Part shown: piece after piece, positions 54,146 through 62,869 of the stretch
How positions within the stretch are numbered: the first letter of the stretch is position 1
Layout: the number at the start of each line of letters is the position of its first letter
Source: Trichothermofontia sichuanensis B231
Lineage (GTDB): Bacteria; Cyanobacteriota; Cyanobacteriia; B231
Direction: 5' to 3'
Length of the DNA stretch: 64,000 bases
Assembly: GCF_026240635.1 (NCBI RefSeq)
Contig: NZ_CP110848.1
Location: 1,552,501 to 1,616,500, forward strand
Program-made: the position numbers and the translations under genes
Notes under the pieces: generated by a model
What the model saw: only the letters and a program-made list of their open reading frames with translations
Database searches by the model: none
What the model was told of the DNA's origin: nothing

Positions 54146-55087
54146 TTGGTTGATAAACTCCTAACGCTCTATCTCCAACTCGGTGGCGGTGTCCTCTGCG
54201 GTCTACTGCTCGGACGCCTCCTGCCAGCAACGGTTCCCTATCGCCTCGGTAAGTTCCTGTTTTGGATTGGGGTACCTCTGAGTATCGTCGGTTTTTTGCA
54301 GCAGGCCCAGTTAGGGGGAGCCGTCTGGTTAGCCCCGGCGATCGCCTGGGTTGCGATTTTATTGGGGGTATTCCTGGCGTGGCTCTGGCTAAACTGGCCT
54401 CAACGGTTTCGGCCCACCGATCATCAGCCCACCCCATGGAGCAAATCGGAACGGGGGAGCTTTATGCTCACGGCAATGGTGGGCAATACGGGCTATTTGG
54501 GCTATCCCGTTAGTCTCTCGCTGGTGGGTCCCCAGTATTTTGCGTGGGCCTTGTTCTATGACATGGTTGGCACGCTGCTGGGGGCCTATGGCCTGGGGGT
54601 GGTGCTGGCCGCCTATTTTGGACGCGGCGATCGCAGCGTTGGCCCATTACTGCGATCGTTGGTCTACAATCCGGCTCCCTGGAGCTTGGGCCTGGGGTTG
54701 GTGCTCCGCCAACTCCCCCTCCCCGCCCCCGTTGAACAGGGATTGCTGGGGACAGCCTGGGCGATGTTGGGCCTATCGTTACTGCTGATTGGGATGCGCC
54801 TGGGCCAATTATCCTCCTGGCGCAGCTTACAGCAGGGCCTCCAGAGCCTCAGCATTAAAATGCTGACAGTGCCCCTCCTAGTGGGTATTGCCCTATCCCT
54901 GGCGGGAATTACCGGCGCACCGCGTCTGGTCCTTGTCCTGCAAGCGGCCATGCCACCCGCCTTTGCCACCCTGGTCATTTCCGAAGCCTATGATCTCGAT
55001 CGCACCCTGACGGTAACCTGTTTGGCCGTAGGCACAGTGGGGTTGTTGATGACGCTGCCCCTCTGGCTTTGGCTGTTTGGCTTGTAG
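54146..55087 (+). CDS. AEC-family transporter (auxin efflux carrier-like permease)
   Basis: 313 residues starting with TTG; no better start is seen, since the first membrane helix begins within ten residues. About ten hydrophobic helices in two halves (LLGRLLPATVPYRLGKFLF; FMLTAMVGNTGYLGYPVSLS; LGLGLVLRQLPLPAPV; MPPAFATLVISEAYDLD). GNTGYLGYP and the late PPAFATLV are signature regions of bacterial AEC permeases. The substrate may be an organic acid or other anion; not predictable. Confidence 0.85.
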   Translation: MVDKLLTLYLQLGGGVLCGLLLGRLLPATVPYRLGKFLFWIGVPLSIVGFLQQAQLGGAVWLAPAIAWVAILLGVFLAWLWLNWPQRFRPTDHQPTPWSKSERGSFMLTAMVGNTGYLGYPVSLSLVGPQYFAWALFYDMVGTLLGAYGLGVVLAAYFGRGDRSVGPLLRSLVYNPAPWSLGLGLVLRQLPLPAPVEQGLLGTAWAMLGLSLLLIGMRLGQLSSWRSLQQGLQSLSIKMLTVPLLVGIALSLAGITGAPRLVLVLQAAMPPAFATLVISEAYDLDRTLTVTCLAVGTVGLLMTLPLWLWLFGL

Positions 55088-55244
55088 ATCCAATCGTTGG
55101 GCAGGTTTAGCCCAGTAGCACATTTCTGGTCAAGATTGGGGTGCAAGCCTGGGCGGGTTTAGCAAAGTGATTCGTTGCTGGCTCAGATTTCCGCGCAACC
55201 CGCCCCTACCGAATTGCGGAATTGCGGATCTGGGCAAGGAGTCG

Positions 55245-56198
55245 TTAGTTCTGGGCTGGGGATGGTTCACTAGAGCCTGCGGGACTGGAAGTGTCACCGG
55301 GGGATTCGATCGCGGGCAGGCTACCAGGCACGTTACCCGCAGGACCAGGGGTGTCATCCGCCGCCGCGTTAGGGGCAGCCGGGGCGGCATTGGGAGTTTC
55401 ACCCCGTACCAGTTGGTTAATTTGATCCTTGTACTGGGCCGGGGCGAGGGTGGCAGCCTTGGCAAAGAGGGTTTCGGCTTCCGAGGTCTGATTCTTTTCC
55501 TTGAGGACGATTGCCTTAGCTAAAACGGGACGAAAATCCTGATCATTCGCCATAATTGCAGCATCATAGGCCGCGATCGCCTCATCCAAACGCTTTTGTT
55601 CCGCATAGACTTGCCCCAGGATCAGGTGAACCGAAACGGTATCAATGCTGCCCGGTTGTAATTGATTCGCCTGGTTTGCCAGTTGCAGGGTATCTTGTAG
55701 CAGGCCGATCGCCGCTTCCGGGCGATTTTGATCCAGTAACAACTTCACCAACCCCTGGAGGGCATCAGCGTTACCTGGATGGGTATTCAGGACCGCGCGG
55801 TAGGCTTGGGCTGCCCCTTCCGTATCCCCGGTATATTGCTTAGCCTGAGCCAGTAGGACTCCGTAGCGGGCTTCCTCTGGTTGCAGTTTGCTTAATTTCT
55901 CTAGGGGGGCGATCACCCCTGGAATGTCTTGCAGTTGCAGACGGATTTCCAACAGTCCCCGCAGGGCCGTTTGGTTATCCGGTTCGCGTTGCAGAACCAG
56001 TTCATAGCCCTTGGCCTGGGCTTCCAGTTCAGTCTTTTGTGCCTGGGCATTGGCCTGGGCGGTGGCCGCAGTTTCTGCCTGTCGGGAACTGCCCTGGAAC
56101 GCCCCAATGAAGGGAATCAGTGAAAACCCTAAAAAGGCAATCAGCCCTAGAATCATGACCGTGTTGACAATCCAACGGTTATTTTTTTTCTCGGTCAC
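55245..56198 (-). CDS. TPR-repeat membrane protein
   Basis: 317 residues from GTG 56198, which has GGGAGG seven bases upstream. A short basic N-terminus, one membrane helix (TVMILGLIAFLGFSLIPFIG), an Ala/Gln-rich stalk and then about six tetratricopeptide repeats (for example YGVLLAQAKQYTGDTEGAAQ, HLILGQVYAEQKRLDEAIAA). The last ~50 residues are Pro/Ala/Ser-rich. It is probably a protein-assembly scaffold on the membrane. In cyanobacteria such proteins are often linked to photosystem biogenesis, but nothing here proves it. Confidence 0.83.
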   Translation of the reverse strand: MTEKKNNRWIVNTVMILGLIAFLGFSLIPFIGAFQGSSRQAETAATAQANAQAQKTELEAQAKGYELVLQREPDNQTALRGLLEIRLQLQDIPGVIAPLEKLSKLQPEEARYGVLLAQAKQYTGDTEGAAQAYRAVLNTHPGNADALQGLVKLLLDQNRPEAAIGLLQDTLQLANQANQLQPGSIDTVSVHLILGQVYAEQKRLDEAIAAYDAAIMANDQDFRPVLAKAIVLKEKNQTSEAETLFAKAATLAPAQYKDQINQLVRGETPNAAPAAPNAAADDTPGPAGNVPGSLPAIESPGDTSSPAGSSEPSPAQN

Positions 56199-56401
56199 GG
56201 CTTTGCCTCCCAAAATTGCAGGATACGTGATTTTTCAGTCAAAGCGATGGCCCAATCGGCCAGTGCTTAACCTGGATGTGGCACTCTTAGGGTAACAGAA
56301 GGGTAACAGACGGTTGGCCAAGGCCAAACCCCATGAACAGCCCCCAGACACAGACGGCTCAGTCGCCACACTCCCTACACTCCCCTACCGGCCCAACAGG
56401 C

Positions 56402-57217
56402 TTAAAAGTCAAAAACTGGCCAATCGGGTTCCCGATAATAACGGGTCATGTCATCAAATTTTCTTAATTGGGCTTGCCGAACGGTAAACTCTGGCAGGCC
56501 CTGATCTAACCACTGTTGGTTTAGGTTAAACAGGGTGGTACACAATTGTTGCCGATCGAGATCGGGTGGAATTTGGCCTAAATAGCCTAGGGTAATATGG
56601 GCGGTAAAATGGTACTGCTGATCGACTCCCAGGTTGATTAAATCTTGTCGCTGGTAAAGCCACTGCCGGAATTGGATCAGCCGATCGTAGGATTGGGCAT
56701 CCTTGGGCACCAAACATACTCCGATCGCCCGTGGCATTAATTGACAGCCTAACACCTGCCACACGGGTGCGGGGCCTGCCGGTAGGCTCGATCGGCCTTG
56801 TTCAAAAATGGTTGTCAGGCAGTTGCGTAGGCGTGTGTCGTAGTCTGGCTGCGCTTCTTTGGCATAGCGGTAGGCACTGTCCCACAGCAAATCTGCCACG
56901 GTCAAGTGCAAGCTCTCCAGGGGCAGGGGAGCGACTAATCTCTCAGGTAAAGCTGCTAACAACTGCTGTTGTAGGATTTGCAGCTGCTCGTAGAAAGCAG
57001 CATCTGCCGGCACCTCTGCCCACGGGGGCGTGATAATCGTATAGCCGGGAAAGGGCGTGGCTTGGTAGGTGCCATCGTTCGTGAGTTGGAACTTGGGGGA
57101 CTCGTGGATATTTTGGACTTGGGACTGGTAGGTTTCCAGCATCGTCAGCCGCAGTACCCGGTTACAGTAATCCTGATAGGTGTTGTCCAACGCTTGCTGC
57201 CTCGCACACGAAAACAC
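56402..57217 (-). CDS. DUF1868 protein, 2H phosphoesterase fold
   Basis: Up to 271 residues. A TTG at 57190 with GAGG upstream (giving LDNTYQDYCNRVLRL) may be the real start; GTG 57217 is the longest. Two H-x-T/S-type motifs (LHLTVADL and AHITLGYLG) match the 2H phosphoesterase superfamily, which includes RNA 2',3'-cyclic phosphodiesterases and ligases. QNIHESPKFQ near the N-terminus is typical of DUF1868. Substrate unknown. It is divergent from holA, with starts only a few bases apart. Confidence 0.82.
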   Translation of the reverse strand: MFSCARQQALDNTYQDYCNRVLRLTMLETYQSQVQNIHESPKFQLTNDGTYQATPFPGYTIITPPWAEVPADAAFYEQLQILQQQLLAALPERLVAPLPLESLHLTVADLLWDSAYRYAKEAQPDYDTRLRNCLTTIFEQGRSSLPAGPAPVWQVLGCQLMPRAIGVCLVPKDAQSYDRLIQFRQWLYQRQDLINLGVDQQYHFTAHITLGYLGQIPPDLDRQQLCTTLFNLNQQWLDQGLPEFTVRQAQLRKFDDMTRYYREPDWPVFDF

Positions 57218-57221
57218 TTCT

Positions 57222-58256
57222 ATGCCAATTTACCTCTACTGGGGTGAAGATGAGTTTGCCATGCAGCGGGCGATCGCCAACCTGCGCGATCGGGTCCTTG
57301 ATCCCAATTGGCAAAGCTTTAACTACGATCGCCTCACCCCTGACCAACCCAACGCGATTGTCCAGGGGCTAAACCAGGCCATGACCCCCCCCTTTGGGGC
57401 AGGCAGTCGCTTGGTCTGGCTGGTGAATACCGCCCTAGTCGGTGGCGGGAGCAAAGGAGACCTCACCGAAACGGTGCTGGCAGAACTGGAGCGGACCCTG
57501 CCCCAGATTCCCGATAACAGTGTGCTACTCCTCACAACCCCCAATAAACCTGATAATCGCCTCAAATCCACTAAATTACTGCAAAAATACGCCACTATCG
57601 AGGAATTTTCCCCCATTCCCCCCTGGCAGAGCGAGCAGTTGGCCGAGCGGGTACGACAAGCTGCCCAGGAAATCGATCTGAAACTGACACCGGCGGCAAT
57701 CGCCTTCCTAGCAGAGGCGATCGGTAACGATACCCGGCAATTGTACATGGATCTGGAGAAACTCCGCCTGTTTGCTGGGTCCCAGACTCACCCCCTCGCA
57801 GTGGCCGAGATCGAGGGGTTGATTACTAGCAGCACCCAGAATAGCCTGAAATTGGCCGAGGCGATCCGGCAAGGCAACACCGCTCAAGCCCTAGGGTTGG
57901 TGGCTGATTTAATCCAACGCAATGAACATGCCCTCGCGATCGTGGCCACCTTGGTCCATCAGTTCCGTACCTGGCTCTGGGTTAAGCTGATGACCACTAC
58001 GGGGGAACCGGACGAGCGGGCGATCGCGGCAGCAGCGGAGATTGGTAACCCTAAACGCATCTATTATTTCAAGCAGGCGGTGCGATCGCTGTCGCTGTCG
58101 CAACTACAAGCCACCCTTCCCCTGTTGTTAGAGCTAGAACTCAGTCTGAAACAGGGAACCGAAGCACTACCCACCTTGCAAACGATGGTCGTGCGGCTGT
58201 GTGAGGTGTGTCGATCGCACGGATGCGACGGTAGGGTTACCGACCGCCCACGGTGA
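57222..58256 (+). CDS. holA: DNA polymerase III delta subunit
   Basis: 344 residues from ATG 57222 ([20 protein letters not shown]). The N-terminal domain has the clamp-loader fold ([32 protein letters not shown]). The middle part ([23 protein letters not shown]) and the C-terminal collar ([20 protein letters not shown]) complete the subunit. It opens the sliding clamp during loading. Its last 20 bp overlap the convergent tldD gene. Confidence 0.92.
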   Translation: MPIYLYWGEDEFAMQRAIANLRDRVLDPNWQSFNYDRLTPDQPNAIVQGLNQAMTPPFGAGSRLVWLVNTALVGGGSKGDLTETVLAELERTLPQIPDNSVLLLTTPNKPDNRLKSTKLLQKYATIEEFSPIPPWQSEQLAERVRQAAQEIDLKLTPAAIAFLAEAIGNDTRQLYMDLEKLRLFAGSQTHPLAVAEIEGLITSSTQNSLKLAEAIRQGNTAQALGLVADLIQRNEHALAIVATLVHQFRTWLWVKLMTTTGEPDERAIAAAAEIGNPKRIYYFKQAVRSLSLSQLQATLPLLLELELSLKQGTEALPTLQTMVVRLCEVCRSHGCDGRVTDRPR

Positions 58257-59709
58257 TGGCATCCACCTTGATGTGGGGTTGCCCAACGGTGACATAGATA
58301 CTGCCGCTGATCGAGCCACAGAAACCGGCGGCTAAGCCCAAATCCTGGGAACTCATGGAGATGCGGCCCATAATTTCCTGGGCATCGCCGATGAGGGTAG
58401 CGCCCTTGAGCGGCTTGGTAATCCGACCGTTTTCGATCAAATAGGCTTCGTCAACGCCAAAGTTAAACTGGCCCGTCGCGCCGACGCTCCCCCCACCCAT
58501 CTTTTTGCAGTAAATCCCCTTGTCGATCGAGGCAATCAGGTCCTCGGTGGTGTAATTCCCTGGTGCAATGTAGGTGTTGCGCATCCGGGAGGCGGCGGCA
58601 TAGGCATAGTTCTGGCGGCGACCACTGCCCGTGCGGGGATGCCCCGTCCGCCAGGAACCGGCGCGATCGGCCAGGAAATTCTTTAAAACCCCATTTTCGA
58701 TCAACAGGGTCCGCTGGGCTGGCATCCCTTCATCATCCATGTCGATCGTGCCAAAGGCCGCCGTTGTGATGCCCTCATCCCAGGCAGTCAGGTTTTCGTG
58801 GGCAATTTTTTGGCCCTTTTTGTCCCAGAAAGGGGTCGTCTTGCGTTCAATTTGGGTGGTTTCCAGCAGGTGACCGCAGGCTTCGTGGAAAATAACGCCC
58901 CCAAAGCGATTGGCCATCACAATCGGGTAGGTGCCCGACTCGACATAGTCGGCATAGAGCATTTTTCCCGCTGCTTCAGCTATTTCCGCAGCATCCTGGG
59001 TAAAATCCCAATGGTGCAAAAAGTCCGGCTGGCTGGTGGCTCCCTGGCGATGGCCGATCGAGGATCGGTGCTCGCCATCGGCACACAGCAGGCTCATACC
59101 CACCGATTGGGTTAGACGAATATCTCTGGCGAAGGTACCATCACTGGCTGCCACCAGAACTTCCTGCCAGTCCCGGAAATAAAACGCGCGTCGCGATTGG
59201 ATATGCTGAGCGTGTTTTTGCAGTTGGTGGGTAGCGGCCAGGAGTACATCCCCCATCGCCTGCATGGAACTGCACTGCTGCATCCAGGCTTCTTTATGCC
59301 CCCGCACAGCGTAGTCTCGCAGTGGCTCTAGGTTTACCTCTGGGATAAAAGACCCCGGCATTGGCGCTGGTAGCCCCAGGATCGCCAGACCTTTTTCCAA
59401 CGCTGTCCGCAAGCCGTTAAAGGACAGATCATTGGTACTGACATAGCAATCGTGGGTGCCTCGGAAGACCCGCACCCCTGCTCCCGTGGATAGGCGCGGC
59501 GAAATACTGGTGACCGTATCCTCTTCGGCCATGCCGCTGATGTAGTTCACCCGCTCCAGGAAAAATTCAACAAAATCTGCGCCAGCGGCCCGTCCCAACC
59601 CCAGTAGGGTGGCGAGGGAACCTTCCCAAGATTCATCGAAGCGATCGCGCGTCGCTGTCGTTGGCAAGGTGGGCAATTCTTGAGACCGCAACAGGGTGAT
59701 CGGTGCCAT
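58237..59709 (-). CDS. tldD: TldD-type metallopeptidase
   Basis: 490 residues. The zinc motif is [15 protein letters not shown] (HExxxH type). Upstream are [20 protein letters not shown] and [16 protein letters not shown]. Late motifs [27 protein letters not shown] and [17 protein letters not shown] fit TldD rather than PmbA. TldD works with PmbA/TldE to degrade peptides or process modified peptides; no partner gene is in the window. Confidence 0.93.
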   Translation of the reverse strand: MAPITLLRSQELPTLPTTATRDRFDESWEGSLATLLGLGRAAGADFVEFFLERVNYISGMAEEDTVTSISPRLSTGAGVRVFRGTHDCYVSTNDLSFNGLRTALEKGLAILGLPAPMPGSFIPEVNLEPLRDYAVRGHKEAWMQQCSSMQAMGDVLLAATHQLQKHAQHIQSRRAFYFRDWQEVLVAASDGTFARDIRLTQSVGMSLLCADGEHRSSIGHRQGATSQPDFLHHWDFTQDAAEIAEAAGKMLYADYVESGTYPIVMANRFGGVIFHEACGHLLETTQIERKTTPFWDKKGQKIAHENLTAWDEGITTAAFGTIDMDDEGMPAQRTLLIENGVLKNFLADRAGSWRTGHPRTGSGRRQNYAYAAASRMRNTYIAPGNYTTEDLIASIDKGIYCKKMGGGSVGATGQFNFGVDEAYLIENGRITKPLKGATLIGDAQEIMGRISMSSQDLGLAAGFCGSISGSIYVTVGQPHIKVDAITVGGR

Positions 59710-59840
59710 AGGGGTAATGTCTTTCCTTTGGGGGAGATAGTGATTGCATGTGCTCGTCTTTCGCTAGTCTAACAAACTGGGCTGGACTCACCGGCGGTTG
59801 TCTCGCTAGCCTCGGTCGGGAGGGTAAAGAGGGCTGGCAG

Positions 59841-60338
59841 TTAACGATACTGTTGATTAAAGTCAATGCCATAGCCCACGACAAAGCGATCGGGTATGGT
59901 CATGCCGAGGTAATCGATGGTTACCGGTACCTGGCGGCGATCGGGTTTATCCAGCAGGGCGCAGAGCGCAATCGAGGTGGGATAGAGGGATTGGAGATAG
60001 GCGATCGCCATTTGGGTGGTTAAACCGGTATCGATAATATCCTCGACAATAATCACGGGCTTGCCCTGCACGGCGGCTGCCGATACTCCCAAATGCATCG
60101 TCACTTGGCCAGAACTCTCTGTCCCGGAGCCATAGCTGGACAAACTGAGGAATTCAATGCCTGCGATCGGGATATCCAAACACCGCACTAAATCTGCCAG
60201 GAAAACAAAGGCTCCTTTCAGAATACCCACCAAAACGGGGGGATCCTGGGCATAGTCACGATCGATCCGCTGGGCCAAGGCTTTCACTCGTGTGGCGATC
60301 GTGTCTGCGGAAAAGAGGGGAATCAGGTTATGATGCAC
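59841..60338 (-). CDS. hpt: Hypoxanthine phosphoribosyltransferase
   Basis: 165 residues. The PRPP-binding signature is VIIVEDIIDTGLT, preceded by LVGILKGAFVFLADLVR and FLSLSSYGSGT. The late motif RFVVGYGIDFNQQYR binds purine. It salvages hypoxanthine and guanine to IMP and GMP. Its leader contains a 13-bp repeat in four copies. Confidence 0.93.
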   Translation of the reverse strand: MHHNLIPLFSADTIATRVKALAQRIDRDYAQDPPVLVGILKGAFVFLADLVRCLDIPIAGIEFLSLSSYGSGTESSGQVTMHLGVSAAAVQGKPVIIVEDIIDTGLTTQMAIAYLQSLYPTSIALCALLDKPDRRQVPVTIDYLGMTIPDRFVVGYGIDFNQQYR

Positions 60339-60366
60339 GCGCGTACCCTTACCGACAGTGATGGTT

Positions 60367-60418
60367 CAAGTTGCCATAACAAGTTGCCATAACAAGTTGC
60401 CATAACAAGTTGCCATAA
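60367..60418. repeat. 13-bp tandem repeat, four units
   Basis: CAAGTTGCCATAA four times in succession, starting about 30 bp upstream of the hpt start codon. Confidence 0.85.
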
Positions 60419-60479
60419 TACGTGTGCGTCTGGTGGATTGCTCAGGTTTAAACGAAACTGGAACAGCATTGGCTCTTCT

Positions 60480-60504
60480 GAGTTTATGGTGGGGGTGCTA
60501 TGTT
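60480..60504. repeat. Half copy of R2 hairpin repeat
   Basis: GAGTTTATGGTGGGGGTGCT preceded by GGCTCTTCT matches one arm and flank of the R2 palindromes at 2653 and 33518; the second arm is missing. A doubled CCTTTTGAAAAC(CT) follows (about 60510-60541). Confidence 0.6.
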
Positions 60505-60570
60505 GAGACCTTTTGAAAACCCTAAAAGCCTTTTGAAAACTTTTAAATTTGAACAAATTTACCTTTGAAG

Positions 60571-62727
60571 ATGATGGAACAGCTTACCCACTGGCTCCCC
60601 AGCAGCCCCCTGCTAACCTTTACAATTCTGTTATTGGTGAGCCTGATGTTGCCTCCCCTGTTTGAACGGTTCCGGCTACCGGGGTTAGTGGGGCTGTTGT
60701 TTGCAGGGATGCTTTTGGGACCGGATGGGCTGAAGCTGCTCGACCCCAATGCCGATGTGATGAAGTTGCTCTCCGATATCGGCAAAATTTACCTGATGTT
60801 CGTGGCGGGCATGGAGATTGATCTCGCCGAGTTTCGGAAAACTCGCCATCGATCGCTCAGCTTTGGCATTGCCACCTTTCTCATTCCCCTCATTGGCGGT
60901 ACCCTGGTCGGGCAAGCTTTTGGCATGGGTCTGAATACCTCTGTGTTGATTGGCTCACTGTTGGCCTCCCATACGCTGCTGGCCTACCCGATCGTCAATC
61001 GTCTTGAGGTTGTGCATACGGAAGCAGTCGCCATTACCGTTGGGGCAACGATTATTACGGATATTGCAGCCCTGTTAGTCCTGGCGATTTGTATTTCCAT
61101 CCATGTAGGTGAATTTTCCACCGCCGGTTTGATCGCCCAACTGTTGTCTTTAGCTGCCTATGTGGGGTTTGTCTTGGTGGGGTTTGACTGGGCCGGACGG
61201 GCATTTTTTCGGCGATCGGGGGATCAGGAGGGCAATCAATTCCTCTTTGTACTCCTCGCGGTCTTTCTCGCTTCTGTCGGTGCCCAGTTGATTAATATTG
61301 AGCAAATTGTGGGGGCCTTCCTCGCGGGGTTGGCGGTGAATGATGTGGTCGGGCGAGGCCCCGTTGAGGAAAAGATTAAGTTTGTGGGTAGTACCCTCTT
61401 CATTCCCTTTTTCTTTGTCGGCATGGGGTTACTCCTGTCCGTATCCGGCTTTATTTCCACGCTGACCACCGACTTGCTGCTCACCCTGGCGATCGTGGCC
61501 ACGTTGATCGGCACCAAGTTTCTGGCAGCCCTAGTGATCAAACTCCGTTATGGCTACCACTGGAATGAAACACTAACCATGTGGTCCCTATCCCTGCCCC
61601 AGGTCGCTGCAACCTTGGCAGCAGCTTTGGCAGCCTTGAACGTTGGTCTGATTGCCCCGTCGGTTTTCAAAGCGGTGATTGTGCTGATGCTGGTCACCTC
61701 GATTTTGGGACCGGTGTTAACTAATCGCTTTGCCCGCACCCTGGCGGTACCCAAAACCCCCCTAGCCAAAGACTTCTTAGCCAAAGACCACTCATCGCGC
61801 ATCGGGGGTGACGTGGTGGTCCCCGTCTATAACCCGGTGTTAGAACCGGCTGGCTTAGAAGGGGAAGCCAGCGACCTGGTAAATAGTGGCGCCTATGCTT
61901 GTCCGCTGTTCCGGGTGGTGGTCCCCGTCTATAACCCGGTGACCGAGCGCTACTTGATTGAAATGGGGGCACTGCTGACCCGTCATGAGGGCGGGGAACT
62001 GATCCCGCTGGCGATCACTAGGTCCCACATGCACATGGATGAACCGGAACTGGATGCGGCCTTGCAACGCAGCCATAAGCTGTTACAACGGGCGATCGCT
62101 GTCTGCCATGAGTTTCAGGTTAAGGCCACTCCCCTGGTGCGGATTGATGATGATGTGGCCCACGGCATCAGTCGAGCGGCACGGGAACGGGAGGCCAGTC
62201 TGATTATTATGGGTTGGAGTCCGCGCGTGGGGTTGCGGGCGCGGCTATTTGGGACGGTGATTGATAGTGTTTTCTGGTCGGCCCATTGCCCGGTAGCGGT
62301 AGTGCGGCTCTTAGAAGAACCGATTAACATTCACCAGATTCTGGTACCCATTAAGGCCCTCACCCCGGCGGAACTGCGCACCCTCCGCTTTGCTCATCTC
62401 TTCGCGAATACAAATCAGGCCAGCATTACTCTGCTTCATGTCTGCGATCGCCAAACCCCACGCCAGGAGATTGCCCGCTTTGAAGCCGAACTGGGGGCGG
62501 CCAATGCGGCGATTCCTTCCCAGGTGAGGGTGGAACTGTATACCTTGGCCAGTGATGATGTGGCCCAAACCATCCTGAAAACGTCATTGGATCATGACAT
62601 CGTGATGCTGCGCTCAGTGCGACGGCGCACAGCGGCGGGCTTAACTGTTAGCGATGTGACGACCCAGGTGATTCAAAGCATCAAGTGCTCGATCGTGCTT
62701 CTGGGCGAACCTCAGACCGGACGCTGA
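60571..62727 (+). CDS. CPA2 cation:proton antiporter with two C-terminal USP domains
   Basis: About 718 residues from ATG 60571 (a second ATG follows at once). Twelve or so membrane helices (FTILLLVSLMLPPLFERFRL; GLLFAGMLLGPDGL; LMFVAGMEIDLAEFRKT; IVGAFLAGLAVNDVVG) match Kef/Nap/NhaS-type exchangers. From about 410 two universal-stress-like domains follow (SLIIMGWSPRVGLRARLFG; ILVPIKALTPAELRTLRF). It should exchange Na+ or K+ for H+ under control of the USP part. VVVPVYNPV occurs twice 34 residues apart, encoded by a 27-bp exact repeat (61813 and 61915). Confidence 0.9.
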   Translation: MMEQLTHWLPSSPLLTFTILLLVSLMLPPLFERFRLPGLVGLLFAGMLLGPDGLKLLDPNADVMKLLSDIGKIYLMFVAGMEIDLAEFRKTRHRSLSFGIATFLIPLIGGTLVGQAFGMGLNTSVLIGSLLASHTLLAYPIVNRLEVVHTEAVAITVGATIITDIAALLVLAICISIHVGEFSTAGLIAQLLSLAAYVGFVLVGFDWAGRAFFRRSGDQEGNQFLFVLLAVFLASVGAQLINIEQIVGAFLAGLAVNDVVGRGPVEEKIKFVGSTLFIPFFFVGMGLLLSVSGFISTLTTDLLLTLAIVATLIGTKFLAALVIKLRYGYHWNETLTMWSLSLPQVAATLAAALAALNVGLIAPSVFKAVIVLMLVTSILGPVLTNRFARTLAVPKTPLAKDFLAKDHSSRIGGDVVVPVYNPVLEPAGLEGEASDLVNSGAYACPLFRVVVPVYNPVTERYLIEMGALLTRHEGGELIPLAITRSHMHMDEPELDAALQRSHKLLQRAIAVCHEFQVKATPLVRIDDDVAHGISRAAREREASLIIMGWSPRVGLRARLFGTVIDSVFWSAHCPVAVVRLLEEPINIHQILVPIKALTPAELRTLRFAHLFANTNQASITLLHVCDRQTPRQEIARFEAELGAANAAIPSQVRVELYTLASDDVAQTILKTSLDHDIVMLRSVRRRTAAGLTVSDVTTQVIQSIKCSIVLLGEPQTGR

Positions 62728-62869
62728 GACCGGGTAAGGGGACAAGCAGCAGGAAGACCAGAACGGTTGTACTTCGGGAACCCTCGCCACCCATCAACCC
62801 TCTCTATCTAGGTTTTATCATCGCCTCATGGGCATCCCTGTCCACCCATTCCATTCCTTGCTTCTGCTC

